From the NCBI GenBank assembly GCA_029238255.1, contig JAQWGK010000050.1, forward strand, positions 186,001-250,000: DNA of 64,000 bases. The letters run 5' to 3'. The notes under the pieces were generated by a model that made no database searches, was not told where the DNA came from, and saw only the letters and a list, made by a program, of their open reading frames with translations. Shown one piece after another: positions 26,671 through 34,918 of this stretch (within the stretch, counting starts at the first letter, position 1; each line of letters starts with the position of its first letter). The translations under genes and the position numbers were made by a program. Source of the stretch: Porticoccaceae bacterium (lineage in GTDB: Bacteria > Pseudomonadota > Gammaproteobacteria > Pseudomonadales > Porticoccaceae).

Positions 26671-29196
26671 CTAGGCTGATTTAGCTAAAATTTGTTCGCG
26701 TTCTTCTTCGGTGGCGGGTCTTGGTTGGCCGCGCTCCTCGACAAAGATTATGTCGCGATCTTCCGCTTCAGAATTAACAAACTGGCGGAAGCGTTTAAGT
26801 TTTTCCGGATCTTCGACGGTGGTTTTCCACTCGCACTGGTAGGTGCCGACGACATTATTCATCTGCTCTTCAAGCTCAGCGGCAATACCCAGCGAGTCTT
26901 CGATAACGACTTGCTTTAAGTAATCGAGCCCGCCTTCAAGGTTGTCCATCCACACCGAGGTGCGCTGCAAGCGGTCGGCGGTGTTCACATAAAACATCAG
27001 GAAGCGATCGATATATTTAATCAGGGTCTCGTCATCGAGATCGGTGGCAAACAGATCCGCATGACGTGGTTTCATTCCGCCATTACCGCAGACAAACAGG
27101 TTCCAGCCATTCTCTGTGGCGATCACGCCAAAGTCTTTTGACTGGGCCTCTGCACATTCTCTGGTACAGCCGGAGACCGCGGATTTTAATTTGTGGGGAG
27201 AGCGCAGCCCTTTGTAGCGGTTCTCTACATACAGCGCCATAGCGACACTGTCCTGAACACCGTAGCGGCACCAGGTGCTGCCAACACAGGATTTCACCGT
27301 GCGCAGCGCCTTGCCGTAGGCGTGACCGGTTTCAAAACCGGCTTCGATCAACTCTTCCCAGATAGCCGGTAGGTGTTGCACGCGAGCACCAAATAGGTCG
27401 ACACGCTGGCCGCCGGTAATCTTGGTGTAGAGACTGTACTTTTTGGCGACCTGACCGAGGACAATTAATTTGTCGGGGGTGATTTCACCGCCGGGAATGC
27501 GCGGCACGACTGAGTAGGTGCCATTCTTTTGCATATTGGCGAGGAAGTTATCGTTGGTGTCCTGCAGGCCAACATGTTTTTCTTCGAGGATATAGTCATT
27601 CCACAGGGAGGCGAGAATCGAACCGGCGGTGGGCTTACAGATTTCGCAGCCGCGTCCTGTGCCGTGCTTTTCAAGCAGTTCCTCAAAGGTTTTAATCGAC
27701 CCGACTTTTATCAGGTGAAACATTTCCTGGCGGGTGAAGTTAAAGTGCTCACACATCGCCTTGTTCACTTCGAGGCCGCGGGCCGCCATTTCGTCGTCGA
27801 CAATATTTTTCAGCAGTGCCGCACAGCCACCACAGCCAGTGCTGGCTGCAGTTTCAGATTTAACATCTGCCAGGGAGCAGGCGCCGCCATCCATCGCCGC
27901 GACAATATCGCCTTTGCTGACATTGTGGCAGGAGCAGATAGTCGCTGTGGCGGGCAGTGCTGCCGCGCCAAGAGCGGGGGCATCGCCGGCATTGTAGGGC
28001 AGGATCAGGGTCTGTGGATCTGCCGGCAGATCAATGCCATTGAGGAAGTATTGCAGCAATGTGTCGTAGTCTGAACAGTCGCCAACCAATACTGCGCCGA
28101 GTAATTTTTTGCCATCAGCGCTGACAATTAAGCGCTTGTAGACATCAATGCGTTCATCGCTAAAGGTGTAGGCGACAGAGCCCTCTTCTTTGCCATGGGC
28201 ATCGCCAATAGAGCCAACATCAACACCGAGCAGTTTTAATTTGGTGCTCATATCTGCACCCTGGAATGCGACGCTGTCGTTGCCCAACTGGCTGACAGCG
28301 GCTTCGGCCATACGGTAACCCGGCGCCACCAGTCCAAAAATTCTACCGCCAAACAGAGCACATTCGCCGATCGCAAAAATATCTGAGTCGCTAGTTTTGC
28401 AGTGGTAGTCCACTTCGATACCGCCGCGTTCGCCAACAGTCAGGCCGCAGTCGCGAGCCAGCTGATCGTAGGGGCGAATACCGGCGGAGAACACAATCAT
28501 ATCGGTTTCCAGTGAGCCGCCATCGGCAAACTGCATCACCAGACGGGTGTCGCCATCGCTGTTTTCTTCGATAACCTGAGTGGCTTTACTGGTGTGAACC
28601 TGTACCCCGAGCGCTTCAATCTTGCGGCGCAGCATGGCGCTGCCACCATTGTCGAGCTGAACGCCCATCAGTCCCGGGGCAAATTCAACAACATGGGTTT
28701 CCAGACCGAGATTTTTCACTGCGTTGGCACATTCAAGGCCAAGCAGTCCGCCACCTACAACCACACCTACTTTGCGGTCTTTGGCCTGAGCTTGAATCAT
28801 GCCGAGATCGTCAATGGTGCGGTATACCAGACAGGGTTCCAGATCGTTGCCTTTTACTGGGGGTACAAAAGGATAGGAGCCTGTCGCCAGTACCAGTTTG
28901 TCATAGGCATACTGTTTGCCGCTTTCGGTGGTGACGGTTTTGTTTTCGCGATCAATACTCGCGACAAAGTCGCCAAAGTGCGCTTCAACGCCGAGCTCAA
29001 TGTAGCGGTCTCTGGTGGTGAGAGCGAGATCTTCTGGAGAGCGTCCAGAGAAGACTTCGGAGAGGTGAACCCGGTCATAGGCAGGACGAGTTTCGCCACC
29101 AATAACGGTAACCTGGGCCTCGACTTCTGAAGCAACCAGTTGTTCGACATAATGATGTCCCACCATGCCATTTCCGACAACAACGACTTTTAACAT
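26671..29196 (-). CDS. nirB: NADH-dependent nitrite reductase large subunit
   Basis: An 841-residue cytoplasmic enzyme reducing nitrite to ammonium with six electrons. In order: an FAD/NADH oxidoreductase domain (GNGMVGHHYVE at the N-terminus, GGGLLGLECANA about residue 150, AIGECA about 275), a BFD-like [2Fe-2S] domain (ICSCHNVSKGD to TGCGGCAALL, about 415-465), a second cysteine pair (GRGCEICKP), then the siroheme/[4Fe-4S] reductase domain with CVGSTWCRYG (about 640) and SGCTRECAEAQSKD (about 675). GGAAA precedes the ATG by nine bases. It lies between the importer genes and nirD in the nitrate operon. Confidence 0.96.
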   Translation of the reverse strand: MLKVVVVGNGMVGHHYVEQLVASEVEAQVTVIGGETRPAYDRVHLSEVFSGRSPEDLALTTRDRYIELGVEAHFGDFVASIDRENKTVTTESGKQYAYDKLVLATGSYPFVPPVKGNDLEPCLVYRTIDDLGMIQAQAKDRKVGVVVGGGLLGLECANAVKNLGLETHVVEFAPGLMGVQLDNGGSAMLRRKIEALGVQVHTSKATQVIEENSDGDTRLVMQFADGGSLETDMIVFSAGIRPYDQLARDCGLTVGERGGIEVDYHCKTSDSDIFAIGECALFGGRIFGLVAPGYRMAEAAVSQLGNDSVAFQGADMSTKLKLLGVDVGSIGDAHGKEEGSVAYTFSDERIDVYKRLIVSADGKKLLGAVLVGDCSDYDTLLQYFLNGIDLPADPQTLILPYNAGDAPALGAAALPATATICSCHNVSKGDIVAAMDGGACSLADVKSETAASTGCGGCAALLKNIVDDEMAARGLEVNKAMCEHFNFTRQEMFHLIKVGSIKTFEELLEKHGTGRGCEICKPTAGSILASLWNDYILEEKHVGLQDTNDNFLANMQKNGTYSVVPRIPGGEITPDKLIVLGQVAKKYSLYTKITGGQRVDLFGARVQHLPAIWEELIEAGFETGHAYGKALRTVKSCVGSTWCRYGVQDSVAMALYVENRYKGLRSPHKLKSAVSGCTRECAEAQSKDFGVIATENGWNLFVCGNGGMKPRHADLFATDLDDETLIKYIDRFLMFYVNTADRLQRTSVWMDNLEGGLDYLKQVVIEDSLGIAAELEEQMNNVVGTYQCEWKTTVEDPEKLKRFRQFVNSEAEDRDIIFVEERGQPRPATEEEREQILAKSA

Positions 29197-29244
29197 TGAT
29201 CTTTTTCCTTAATAAACATTTACTTTTATTGTTTTAATTCTCTT

Positions 29245-30108
29245 TTAAGCGGCTTCTGAAGCGCTGCCGCTATCTGATACCGACTGCGCTGTTACCGGCG
29301 CAGCGGGTTTAGGTTTTGATGCAGGGTTCTTTTGCTTTTCGTACAGGAAGCGCAAAACCTGCTGTCGATAGGCGTTAAACTCTGGGTCTTCGGCCAGCGA
29401 CAGACGATCGCGGGGGCGCGGTAAATTAATATCCAACACTTCGCCGATAGAGGCGGCCGGACCATTGGTCATCATCACAATGCGATCGGAGAGCAGAACC
29501 GCCTCGTCAACATCATGGGTAATCATGACCACGGTGTTGCCCAGTCGATTTTGAATTTCCATCAGTGAGTCTTGAAGGTGCGCACGGGTCAGTGCATCCA
29601 GAGCGCCAAAGGGTTCATCCATCAGCAGTACTTTCGGTTGCATGGCGAGACAGCGGGCGATACCGACGCGCTGTTTCATGCCGCCGGAGATTTCTCCCGG
29701 ACGCTTGTGCATGGCGTGATCCATATGAACCAGACTGAGGTTGTGCTCAATCCACTCGCGAATTTCCGCTTTGGTTTTGGTTTTTCTGAACACACATTTA
29801 ACCGCCAACTCAACATTCTGATAGACCGTGAGCCATGGCAGCAGCGCGTGATTTTGGAAAACCACAGCGCGGTCAGGGCCCGGCTCATCAACTTCCCGTC
29901 CCTCAAGAATGATGCCGCCTTCGGTGGCCTGGTAGAGACCGGCAATAATATTTAGCACGGTGGATTTACCACAGCCGGAGTGACCGATTAACGAGATAAA
30001 TTCTCCCTGTTGAATGGATAGATTCACATTCTGCAGTGCGCGAAAGGGTTCGCCTTCAGTGGGGAATTCAATTCCTACCTGACTAATTTCTAGGTAGTTC
30101 TTTTGCAT
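29245..30108 (-). CDS. nrtD: Nitrate ABC transporter ATP-binding protein
   Basis: A 287-residue ABC ATPase driving nitrate import with NrtB. Walker A GHSGCGKST (about residue 42), Q-loop QNHALLPWLTVYQN, signature SGGMKQRVGIARCLA and Walker B VLLMDEPFGALD are present, then the H-loop MITHDVDEAV. The last 25 residues are a low-complexity Lys/Pro/Ser/Ala tail. It belongs to the nitrate/sulfonate/taurine (NrtD/SsuB/TauB) group; the position between nrtB and nirB fixes the nitrate role. GGAAAT precedes the ATG. Confidence 0.93.
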   Translation of the reverse strand: MQKNYLEISQVGIEFPTEGEPFRALQNVNLSIQQGEFISLIGHSGCGKSTVLNIIAGLYQATEGGIILEGREVDEPGPDRAVVFQNHALLPWLTVYQNVELAVKCVFRKTKTKAEIREWIEHNLSLVHMDHAMHKRPGEISGGMKQRVGIARCLAMQPKVLLMDEPFGALDALTRAHLQDSLMEIQNRLGNTVVMITHDVDEAVLLSDRIVMMTNGPAASIGEVLDINLPRPRDRLSLAEDPEFNAYRQQVLRFLYEKQKNPASKPKPAAPVTAQSVSDSGSASEAA

Positions 30109-30161
30109 AATTATTTCCTTAAAACAGATTCTGGGTTGTTGCGCAGGTTATTGCACAAGGC

Positions 30162-31163
30162 CTAGCGGAAAATCGCCTGTTTGTCCCAGCTAACACGTTT
30201 TTGTAGAGCTAGCATTAGGCGATCCAAGATAAAACCGATAATGCCGATGGTGATGACGGCGACCATAATTCGGCCGAGGGAGCTGGATGAGCCATTTTGG
30301 AATTCATCCCAGATAAATTTTCCCAGTCCCGGGTTTTGGGCGAGCATTTCGGCGGCGATCAAAACCATCCATCCAGTCGCCAGAGAGAGGCGCAGACCGG
30401 TAAAGATAAGTGGAGTTGCTGAGGGGATAACAATGGTCTTGATATAGACCGGCCATGACAGTCGCAATACGCGGCTGACATCGATCAGATCGCGATCGAT
30501 ACTGGCGACACCGACAATGGTGTTGACCACAGTCGGCCACAGGCAGCAGAGCGCTACAGTAAAGGCCGAGGTCAAAAAGGCCTTTTCAAAGTAGGGGTCA
30601 TCGCTGACATAGAGTGCTGATACCACCATGGTAACCAGCGGCAGCCAAGCCAGCGGTGAGACCGGCTTGAATGTTTGAATAATGGGGTTTACGGCGCGAT
30701 AAACTCTTTCGCTAAGGCCGCAGACGATACCTAGAGGTATGGCCACCAGCGTCGCAATTAAAAAACCAAAGGCGACGGTATAGAGGCTGGTGAAAATTTG
30801 ATCGAAGTAGGTTGCCTTGCCGGTGTAAGGGCGGATCTTTACTTTGGCATCTGGGTTTTTGGCCAGTTTCTTGGCATTGCGTACTTCTTGACGAGCATAA
30901 AATGCATCGGCTTTGTCACGCTCGGCGTGATGTTCTTCGATTAATGTTTTTGACTGTGTCCAAACATCTCCCGGTCCCGGAAACTGACCCAGAGAGGTGA
31001 CAATATTGCTGGCGGTTACTTGCCAGAGAAACAGGAACATCACAATTCCGGTTAGCGGAAGCACCGCTGTTTTTACCATTTTTTCCAAACCGCTGATTAG
31101 GTTAGCTACTGTGATCAGAGACTGTAATTTTGCGATCTTGGATGTGATTGTTGCTGTACTCAT
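30162..31163 (-). CDS. nrtB: Nitrate ABC transporter permease
   Basis: A 333-residue inner-membrane permease of the nitrate importer. An N-terminal hydrophobic segment (AVLPLTGIVMFLFLWQVTA) is followed by a charged periplasm- or cytosol-facing insertion (about residues 75-110, rich in Lys/Arg/Glu), then the permease core with VSPLAWLPLVTMVV and the conserved loop SRVLRLSWPVYIKTIVIPSATPLI. I use the ATG at 31163, with AAGG eight bases upstream; the ATG at 31178 would add five residues. A strong hairpin separates it from nrtA, which may lower its expression relative to the binding protein. Confidence 0.93.
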   Translation of the reverse strand: MSTATITSKIAKLQSLITVANLISGLEKMVKTAVLPLTGIVMFLFLWQVTASNIVTSLGQFPGPGDVWTQSKTLIEEHHAERDKADAFYARQEVRNAKKLAKNPDAKVKIRPYTGKATYFDQIFTSLYTVAFGFLIATLVAIPLGIVCGLSERVYRAVNPIIQTFKPVSPLAWLPLVTMVVSALYVSDDPYFEKAFLTSAFTVALCCLWPTVVNTIVGVASIDRDLIDVSRVLRLSWPVYIKTIVIPSATPLIFTGLRLSLATGWMVLIAAEMLAQNPGLGKFIWDEFQNGSSSSLGRIMVAVITIGIIGFILDRLMLALQKRVSWDKQAIFR

Positions 31164-31219
31164 TTGCGTGGCCTTCATTTATGTCTTTATATTGCGGTCT
31201 TAATTAATTAGGTATTTGA

Positions 31220-31253
31220 AACAAGCGGCAGGCCAAAATGGCCTGCCGTTGTT
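31220..31253 (-). terminator. Intercistronic hairpin between nrtA and nrtB
   Basis: CGGCAGGCC pairs with GGCCTGCCG around a five-base loop, extended by a second short AACAA/TTGTT stem with one bulged base. No long T-run follows on the minus strand. Such hairpins after periplasmic binding-protein genes commonly stabilise the upstream message or partly terminate, giving more binding protein than permease. Confidence 0.65.
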
Positions 31254-31267
31254 TTAGTTACTGTTAT

Positions 31268-32656
31268 TTAGAGCACTTCGTCTTTGAGACCAATTGGGAA
31301 CTTTTTCAGGTACTCATTGGGCTTGGAACCGTCGTAGACGATTTCATCGATAAAGTGTTTCTGTGGTGAACGGAAGCCGCTCTCTTTAGCAAACTCGGGG
31401 AAGTCTGCGGCGCTCACTACACCTTCTTCGATCAGTTCCAGTGCCGCAGTCTTGTAAATATCCGGGCGGTAAACGCTGGCAGCAACATCGAAATACCACT
31501 GGTCAGATTTAGGCTCTGAAATTTGTCCCCAGCGGCGCATCTGAGTCAGGTACCAGACGGCATCTGAGTAGTAGGGGTAAGTTGCGAAGTAACGGAAGAA
31601 CACGTTGAAGTCGGGAACCGAACGCTTGTCACCTTTTTCGTACTCAAAGGTGCCAGTCATGCTGTTGGCAATAACATCGTAGTCGGAGCCAACGTAGTTG
31701 CTCTGGGAGAGAATCTTAACCGCGGCAGGACGGTTGGCATTGTCGTTCTCATCGAGCCATTTAGCGGCGCGAATCAATGCTTTAACCACTCGTGCTGTCG
31801 TATTTGGATACTTCTCGGTGAACTCTTTAGTCATGCCGAAAACTTTCTCAGGGTTGTTCTTCCAGATTTCGTAATCAGTGACTACAGGTACACCAATACC
31901 TTTAAACACAGCCTGCTGGTTCCAGGGCTCACCGACGCAGTAGCCGTAGATAGTGCCGGCTTCGAGGGTGGCTGGCATCTGTGGTGGCGGTGTTACAGAC
32001 AACAGGGCCTGTGCATCTAATGTGCCGCTGCTATCGCCTTTGTGCGGTGCGTAGAAACCCGGGTGAATATCGCCCGCAGCCAACCAGTAACGCAGTTCAT
32101 AGTTGTGGGTAGATACAGGGAATACCATACCCATTTTGAACGGCTTGCCTTCAGCGGTAAATTTGTCGACCACTGGCTTCATGTAGTCTGCTTTAATCGG
32201 GTGAACAGGCTTGCCATCTTCCATCGGCACATATTCTTTCATCTGTTTCCAGATATCGTTGGAGACAGTGATCGCGTTACCGTTCAGATCCATACTGAAT
32301 GGCGTAACAATATGAGCTTTGGTGCCGTAACCAATAGTGGCTGCCAAAGGCTGGCCGGCAAGCATATGTGCGCCGTCCAGTTTGCCGTCGATAACGCCGT
32401 CGAGAAGTACTTTCCAGTTGGCCTGTGCTTCGATGGTGACGTAAAGACCTTCGTCTTCGAAGTAGCCGTTTTCATAGGCGATGGCGATAGGTGCCATATC
32501 AGTCAGTTTAATAAAACCAAATCTGAGTTCGTCTTTTTCAGGTTCGCCCAGCTCTGCTATTGCGGAGGTGCCATTTAACATTAAGCCGACAACGGCTAAT
32601 GTTTTAAGCGTGCGAGAAAGCCCGCGTTTAAATTTATTTGGTGTTGCGGAGTGCAT
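31268..32656 (-). CDS. nrtA: Nitrate ABC transporter substrate-binding protein
   Basis: A 462-residue periplasmic nitrate-binding protein of the NrtA/CmpA family. An N-terminal export signal is visible (basic start NKFKRGLSR, hydrophobic [15 protein letters not shown], likely cut near residue 34). The mature part opens [29 protein letters not shown], followed by family segments [21 protein letters not shown] and [21 protein letters not shown] precedes the ATG. The gene has its own sigma-54-like promoter and a 5' leader with competing hairpins (see those entries), so it is probably the first gene of nrtABD-nirBD-nasA-cobA. Confidence 0.95.
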   Translation of the reverse strand: MHSATPNKFKRGLSRTLKTLAVVGLMLNGTSAIAELGEPEKDELRFGFIKLTDMAPIAIAYENGYFEDEGLYVTIEAQANWKVLLDGVIDGKLDGAHMLAGQPLAATIGYGTKAHIVTPFSMDLNGNAITVSNDIWKQMKEYVPMEDGKPVHPIKADYMKPVVDKFTAEGKPFKMGMVFPVSTHNYELRYWLAAGDIHPGFYAPHKGDSSGTLDAQALLSVTPPPQMPATLEAGTIYGYCVGEPWNQQAVFKGIGVPVVTDYEIWKNNPEKVFGMTKEFTEKYPNTTARVVKALIRAAKWLDENDNANRPAAVKILSQSNYVGSDYDVIANSMTGTFEYEKGDKRSVPDFNVFFRYFATYPYYSDAVWYLTQMRRWGQISEPKSDQWYFDVAASVYRPDIYKTAALELIEEGVVSAADFPEFAKESGFRSPQKHFIDEIVYDGSKPNEYLKKFPIGLKDEVL

Positions 32657-32685
32657 AAAAACTATACCTCAATATTTAAAATGAC

Positions 32686-32733
32686 AAAAAAAATGCCCGC
32701 CTAATATCCGTGGTAACGGAGGTAGGCGGGCAT
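32686..32733 (-). terminator. Leader terminator of the nrtA operon
   Basis: On the minus strand an 11-bp stem (ATGCCCGCCTA with TAGGCGGGCAT; arms 32723-32733 and 32693-32703) is followed by an eight-base T-run, all before the nrtA ATG and after the promoter. A complete intrinsic terminator inside a leader means transcription of the operon must be allowed through by antitermination. Confidence 0.88.
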
Positions 32734-32742
32734 CGTTACCCG
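32727..32742 (-). promoter_or_regulatory. ANTAR-type hexaloop hairpin in the nrtA leader
   Basis: The RNA CGGGU-AACGAU-GCCCG folds as a five-pair stem with a hexanucleotide loop having A at position 1 and G at position 4, the pattern recognised by ANTAR proteins. Its 3' arm is part of the terminator's 5' arm, so the two structures exclude each other. ANTAR targets normally have two such hairpins; upstream I see only a different long stem (GACCCCAUC with GAUGGGAGUC), so the first hexaloop is not clear here. Confidence 0.72.
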
Positions 32743-32793
32743 GTGACTCCCATCTGTGATGGGGTCTTGCATTGCAGTGCGTATAAGAGACTA

Positions 32794-32809
32794 TTCAATA
32801 ACTGTGCCA
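32794..32809 (-). promoter_or_regulatory. Sigma-54-like promoter of nrtA
   Basis: On the minus strand TGGCAC, five bases, then TTGAA matches the minus-24/minus-12 form TGGCAC-N5-TTGCA except for one base. It would start transcription near 32783, just before the hairpin leader. The porin gene has a matching element with TTGTA. Confidence 0.75.
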
Positions 32810-32946
32810 GTTATTTAAATTGTGTTGAAAATAGTTTTTTCAGGGGGAAATCGGGGTAAAAGGTGGCTGGAAGGGCAAAATTATAGCGCCGCGCAATCTT
32901 TGCAGAATGATTCTGTTGATCAGATCTGGCGGCCCAAGAAAGGCCG

Positions 32947-32961
32947 GCACCAAAGCAGTGC
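32947..32961. promoter_or_regulatory. Candidate NtrC enhancer site
   Basis: GCACC-AAAGC-AGTGC differs at one arm position from the NtrC-like dyad GCACC-N5-GGTGC. It lies about 140 bp upstream of the minus-24 element, a normal distance for a sigma-54 activator, and within the gap between nasS and nrtA. The gap 32657-32982 otherwise holds only the promoter and leader. Confidence 0.6.
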
Positions 32962-32982
32962 GTTTTTGTGGCGCATAATTTT

Positions 32983-34212
32983 TTATCTGTTCCGAGTTGG
33001 CGCGTCGGGGCTTACCATCAGGTCGCTGCCAAGCTCAATGTTGTCACTAAACATCCAGGGTTCGGCATGAATGCCCTCCGGTTTGGAGTCTTGGTCGGGG
33101 CAATTCAGCCCGGCCCGAGTGGCCGCTTCACGGTAGAGGTCGCTGCGGAAGCACTGCTGTGCCAGAGAGGCCAACTTGTCTGAATCAACCGGCTTACCGA
33201 GCAGCGGGGTAAACTGTTCAAGCATTAGTTCAGCCTGTGAGCGCCACGGGAAGCCGGCATGATAGCTGGAAAAGACATGGTAGTTGGAGCGACTCTGGGT
33301 AATCTTCGAGCGCTGCTGAACAAGCTCGCCGGTCAGTGGCGGACGCAGGTAGTCGGCGGGAAGATCCAGATATTCTGGTCGCGAGAGGACATCGACGGTG
33401 GTCTTGCGGTTGTCCATATCGGCGAGCCATTCACAGGCGGCCATCAGCGCCAGTCGCAGGCGCAAATGGGTCGCCGGATTTCGGCTGTGCCACGATTCCA
33501 GTACACCGAGAACTTTTTCCGGTGCGTTATTCCATATTTCAAATCCGGTGGTGGCCATAATACCCACGCCGTATTCCACCGCAATAGTGTTCCAGGGTGC
33601 GCCGACGCAAAAGCCATCGATAACGCCCTGGGCCAGACTGTCGACCATCTGCTCCGGCGGTAACACAATAATGCGCACCTCGGTATCCGGATCGATTCCG
33701 CCGGCGACCAGCCATTTTCTCAGTAGCAAGGTGTGGCTTGAGAAAGAGTGAACGGTGGCAAAGGTCAGTCTGGTATCCGGATCTTTATCTAATACTGCGC
33801 GCAGTGACTGCGCTGAGGTCAGTGCATTATTAGGGGCGTTTTCTGGGGTTTGATCAAGATTGGCGCTCTGATTCATTTTGCTCCACAGGGATGAGGAAAC
33901 CGTTACCCCATTACCGTTTAGCGAGAGTACTAGCCCGGTTATCATCGGTGCCCGAATACCGGCCGCGCCCATGGTGGTCAGCAGCGGCATAGGTGCCAGC
34001 ATCTGGCAGGCATCAAAGGTGCCGGCAATGGTTTTGTCGCGAATATTGGCCCAGGAGACTTCCCGGTGCAGGGTCACATTTAAGCCGAACTTTTCGTACA
34101 GCCCGAGATGCTGGGCAATAATCAGCGGTGCGCTGTCGGTCAGACGCATATAGCCGAGATTCAGATGGTCGAGCTCTGCGGTGGGTAAATTTTTGTTGAT
34201 TTGAAGATTCAT
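32983..34212 (-). CDS. nasS: Nitrate sensor NasS (NrtA-like, cytoplasmic)
   Basis: A 409-residue NrtA homologue without any signal peptide: LNLGYMRLTDSAPLIIAQHLGLYEKFGLNV begins close to the N-terminus. Other shared segments are TFDACQMLAPMPLLTT and DGFCVGAPWNTIAVEYG. In Azotobacter, Pseudomonas and Paracoccus such proteins (NasS) bind nitrate in the cytoplasm and release the ANTAR protein NasT when nitrate is present. It lies 8 bp after nasT on the same strand, and the nitrate operon follows after 326 bp. The substrate and partner are inferred from family and context. Confidence 0.9.
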   Translation of the reverse strand: MNLQINKNLPTAELDHLNLGYMRLTDSAPLIIAQHLGLYEKFGLNVTLHREVSWANIRDKTIAGTFDACQMLAPMPLLTTMGAAGIRAPMITGLVLSLNGNGVTVSSSLWSKMNQSANLDQTPENAPNNALTSAQSLRAVLDKDPDTRLTFATVHSFSSHTLLLRKWLVAGGIDPDTEVRIIVLPPEQMVDSLAQGVIDGFCVGAPWNTIAVEYGVGIMATTGFEIWNNAPEKVLGVLESWHSRNPATHLRLRLALMAACEWLADMDNRKTTVDVLSRPEYLDLPADYLRPPLTGELVQQRSKITQSRSNYHVFSSYHAGFPWRSQAELMLEQFTPLLGKPVDSDKLASLAQQCFRSDLYREAATRAGLNCPDQDSKPEGIHAEPWMFSDNIELGSDLMVSPDAPTRNR

Positions 34213-34220
34213 AACAGGCT

Positions 34221-34820
34221 CTAGGAATTTTTATTAAGTATTTGTACAACCGCTTTGGCCGCCTGAGGCAGGCTCTGGTTACTGTCCATAGAAAGGTTGC
34301 GCAGCACTTTGTGGGCGCTGTCTTCACTGATTCCCTGCTGATCCATCAACAGACGTTTGGCTTTGTCGATCACCGACAAACTCTCCAACTGTGTTCTGGT
34401 GGTATCCAACTTTTGGCGCAGTGACTGATAGGATTTAAATTGCGCCATGGCGACATCGATCACCGGTTTTACTTTTTCTGTATCTACGCCACCCATCATA
34501 TAGGCGGTGACCCCGGCATCGACGGCATCTTTAATAAAGTCAGGATCTTCCTCTTCCGAGAACATGACTACCGGAGTGGGGTTGTGATCATTGATCACCG
34601 ACAGGCTGTCGAGAACATCGCGGCCCGGTGACTGTAAATCAATCAGGATAATATCCGGCTTCAGCTGTTCGATCTGGAACAGTAAACCAGCAGCAGAGGG
34701 CAGAATTGAAATAACTTCAAAGCCGTCTTGAATAAGTTTTTCTTCAACGCGGGCAGAACGCTGGGGAAGGTCATCCACCAGCATTACACGAGCATGATTT
34801 GTCTCTACCACTGAGGTCAT
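34221..34820 (-). CDS. nasT: ANTAR-domain antiterminator NasT
   Basis: A 199-residue response-regulator-like protein. Residues about 10-130 form a receiver fold (RVMLVDDLPQRS, then DIILIDLQSPGRDVLDS with the phosphate-acceptor-position Asp). A coiled-coil linker (KSYQSLRQKLDTTRTQLESL) leads to a C-terminal ANTAR domain (VIDKAKRLLMDQQGISEDSAHKVLRNLSM, about 153-181), a three-helix RNA-binding unit. NasT binds hexaloop hairpins in nas leader RNA and blocks termination; NasS restrains it without nitrate. Both likely target leaders, before nrtA and before the porin gene, lie within 3.5 kb. Confidence 0.93.
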   Translation of the reverse strand: MTSVVETNHARVMLVDDLPQRSARVEEKLIQDGFEVISILPSAAGLLFQIEQLKPDIILIDLQSPGRDVLDSLSVINDHNPTPVVMFSEEEDPDFIKDAVDAGVTAYMMGGVDTEKVKPVIDVAMAQFKSYQSLRQKLDTTRTQLESLSVIDKAKRLLMDQQGISEDSAHKVLRNLSMDSNQSLPQAAKAVVQILNKNS

Positions 34821-34858
34821 AAATTTATCTGTTGTTAAAAAAGCTGAAAAATAAGAAA

Positions 34859-34883
34859 GGGGCGCGGATCATATCCACGCCCC
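34859..34883 (-). terminator. Terminator after the porin gene
   Basis: An 11-bp stem with one wobble pair, GGGGCGTGGAT with ATCCGCGCCCC as read on the minus strand, is followed by a T-rich tract. A second inverted repeat (AATCTTAT...ATAAGATT, 34884-34917) lies between it and the porin stop. It would separate porin and nasTS transcripts at least partly. Confidence 0.75.
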
Positions 34884-34918
34884 AATCTTATTACTACTAT
34901 CTTTGGGAGATAAGATTA

